Positions 23,514 through 24,132 of a DNA stretch of 24,132 bases are shown piece by piece. The notes below the pieces were generated by a model. It had not been told where the DNA came from and searched no databases. It saw nothing but the letters and a program-made list of their open reading frames with translations. How positions within the stretch are numbered: the first letter of the stretch is position 1; every line of letters begins with the position of its first letter. The DNA lies in contig CAJZEE010000024.1 in assembly GCA_915066865.1 (NCBI GenBank), forward strand, positions 1-24,132, in the 5' to 3' direction. The translations under genes and the position numbers were made by a program. The stretch comes from an uncultured Veillonella sp. (GTDB lineage Bacteria > Bacillota > Negativicutes > Veillonellales > Veillonellaceae).

Positions 23514-24080
23514 CTACACTTTAACAATCTTACGTTTTGTTTCAATAATATTCTTAACTTTAATGGACATGCGTTCAATAGACATGCCGGTAATATATTC
23601 AATTTCATTGCGAACAGATTTTTGTACCTGTTGCATCAACGGTTTAACAGGATATCCATGTTCAATAACTACAGCCATATCAACGACAAGACCGTTTTGA
23701 CCTTTGTCGCTTTTTTTAAAAGAAATTATACTGGTCTCATCGACACCAGCTACTTTTTTTAACCCATTTCTAATCAATTTAATAATTACTTCATCGTCAA
23801 AAGTGAGTCGACCATAGTAGCTAAAAGCAGGACGTACAACAGAACGTTCAAATCCTTCAGAACCAATTTGACCTAAGGTATCTTGATCTTGTTTTTTCAA
23901 AGTCCTGCGGCGCCACATGGTTTTGATCGGATCGATCAAATACCCCCTAAAGTGTGACTTTAATTCCATAGTCGGCACAGGAATTATATGTTTACCCTCT
24001 TTAAGACGTGCATGTTGTGCCTTTTCAATTTCCTTAGGTGTTGCAACATCTTCTATACGAATATATCGATCAGGTTCTTG
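23514..24080 (-). CDS. Asp23/Gls24-family envelope stress protein, 5'-truncated by contig end
   Basis: The 188 genomic codons encode an Asp23/Gls24 (DUF322) domain in the C-terminal two-thirds: GFERSVVRPAFSYYGRLTFDDEVIIKLI, then VAGVDETSIISF, VVDMAVVIEHGYPVKPLMQQVQKSVRNEIEYITG and a final MSIKVKNIIETKRKIVKV. Such proteins are cytoplasmic or membrane-associated and linked to envelope stress; the exact role here is unknown. A charged N-terminal extension precedes the domain. The true start lies beyond the sequence. The open frame continues through five more codons (MLFRS from a GTG at 24095), but those are adapter-encoded and not part of the protein. The TAG overlaps the miaB ribosome site. Confidence 0.85.
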   Translation of the reverse strand, partial: QEPDRYIRIEDVATPKEIEKAQHARLKEGKHIIPVPTMELKSHFRGYLIDPIKTMWRRRTLKKQDQDTLGQIGSEGFERSVVRPAFSYYGRLTFDDEVIIKLIRNGLKKVAGVDETSIISFKKSDKGQNGLVVDMAVVIEHGYPVKPLMQQVQKSVRNEIEYITGMSIERMSIKVKNIIETKRKIVKV

Positions 24081-24132
24081 AGATCGGAAGAGCACACGTC
24101 TGAACTCCAGTCACGATCAGCTCTCGTATGCC
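24081..24132 (+). other. Illumina TruSeq index adapter (sequencing artefact)
   Basis: The plus strand reads AGATCGGAAGAGCACACGTC and continues with the rest of the TruSeq Read 2/index adapter to the CAC at 24112-24114. Next comes the hexamer GATCAG (24115-24120), which I recall as TruSeq index 9, and then CTCTCGTATGCC, which differs from the standard P7 stretch at its first base only. The A at 24081 may be the library A-tail. Genomic sequence therefore ends at 24080. Confidence 0.98.

Noticed and set aside
1..24080. Possible undescribed defence, toxin-antitoxin, CRISPR or phage system
   Set aside because: All genes longer than about 60 codons with plausible ribosome sites are accounted for by housekeeping families. 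No repeat-spacer array, integrase, transposase or toxin-antitoxin pair was seen.

Overview
This window is an AT-rich bacterial chromosome segment in which every supported gene lies on the minus strand, so transcription runs from high to low coordinates. The gene set and order (hrcA-grpE-dnaK-dnaJ-prmA-rsmE-mtaB-hit-rpsU; mutS-mutL-miaA-ynbB; mnmA; lepA-hemW) are those of Firmicutes-type genomes. Protein character and base composition suggest a Negativicute, most likely Veillonella. That assignment is recognition plus inference and was not searched.

Layout in the direction of transcription. (1) 24132-22192: the 5'-truncated end of an Asp23/Gls24-family gene, then miaB, closed by a large branched terminator. 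The last 52 bases (24081-24132) are not genome: they are Illumina TruSeq index-adapter sequence. (2) 21961-13487: an LCM-family methyltransferase, mutS, mutL, an RsmJ-like methyltransferase, miaA and a YnbB-type PLP enzyme. The last five are tightly packed (1-bp overlap, 1-nt gap, two 4-base overlaps), and a clean intrinsic terminator follows. (3) 13412-9199: promoter-like boxes and a roughly 100-nt structured leader, then mnmA, lepA and hemW. (4) 9117-8515: a small stand-alone siroheme/[4Fe-4S] nitrite/sulfite-reductase-fold protein, placed between hemW and hrcA, which are neighbours in many Firmicutes. (5) 8514-8158: the only gene-free stretch over 300 bases. It holds a 108-bp inverted-repeat element that can fold as a three-way junction, three TTTGACT repeats, and the hrcA promoter region. 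(6) 8157-175: a perfect CIRCE operator, then the HrcA-controlled heat-shock operon hrcA-grpE-dnaK-dnaJ, continuing into prmA, rsmE, mtaB and a HIT hydrolase. (7) 109-1: a perfect consensus sigma-A promoter and the first codons of rpsU.

Functionally the window is translation quality control plus genome maintenance. tRNA modification is covered at positions 34 and 37 (MnmA, MiaA, MiaB, MtaB). Ribosome modification and function are covered by RsmE, PrmA, the RsmJ-like enzyme and LepA. The rest is protein folding (DnaK/DnaJ/GrpE/HrcA) and mismatch repair (MutS and a nuclease-type MutL).

I did not find an undescribed defence system, CRISPR array, prophage or insertion sequence. The most distinctive observations are non-coding: a hairpin that appears to bridge an over-long Shine-Dalgarno spacing before lepA, a structured mnmA leader with mutually exclusive stems, the 108-bp cruciform element, and the adapter chimera at the right end, which creates a false N-terminus in the terminal gene.
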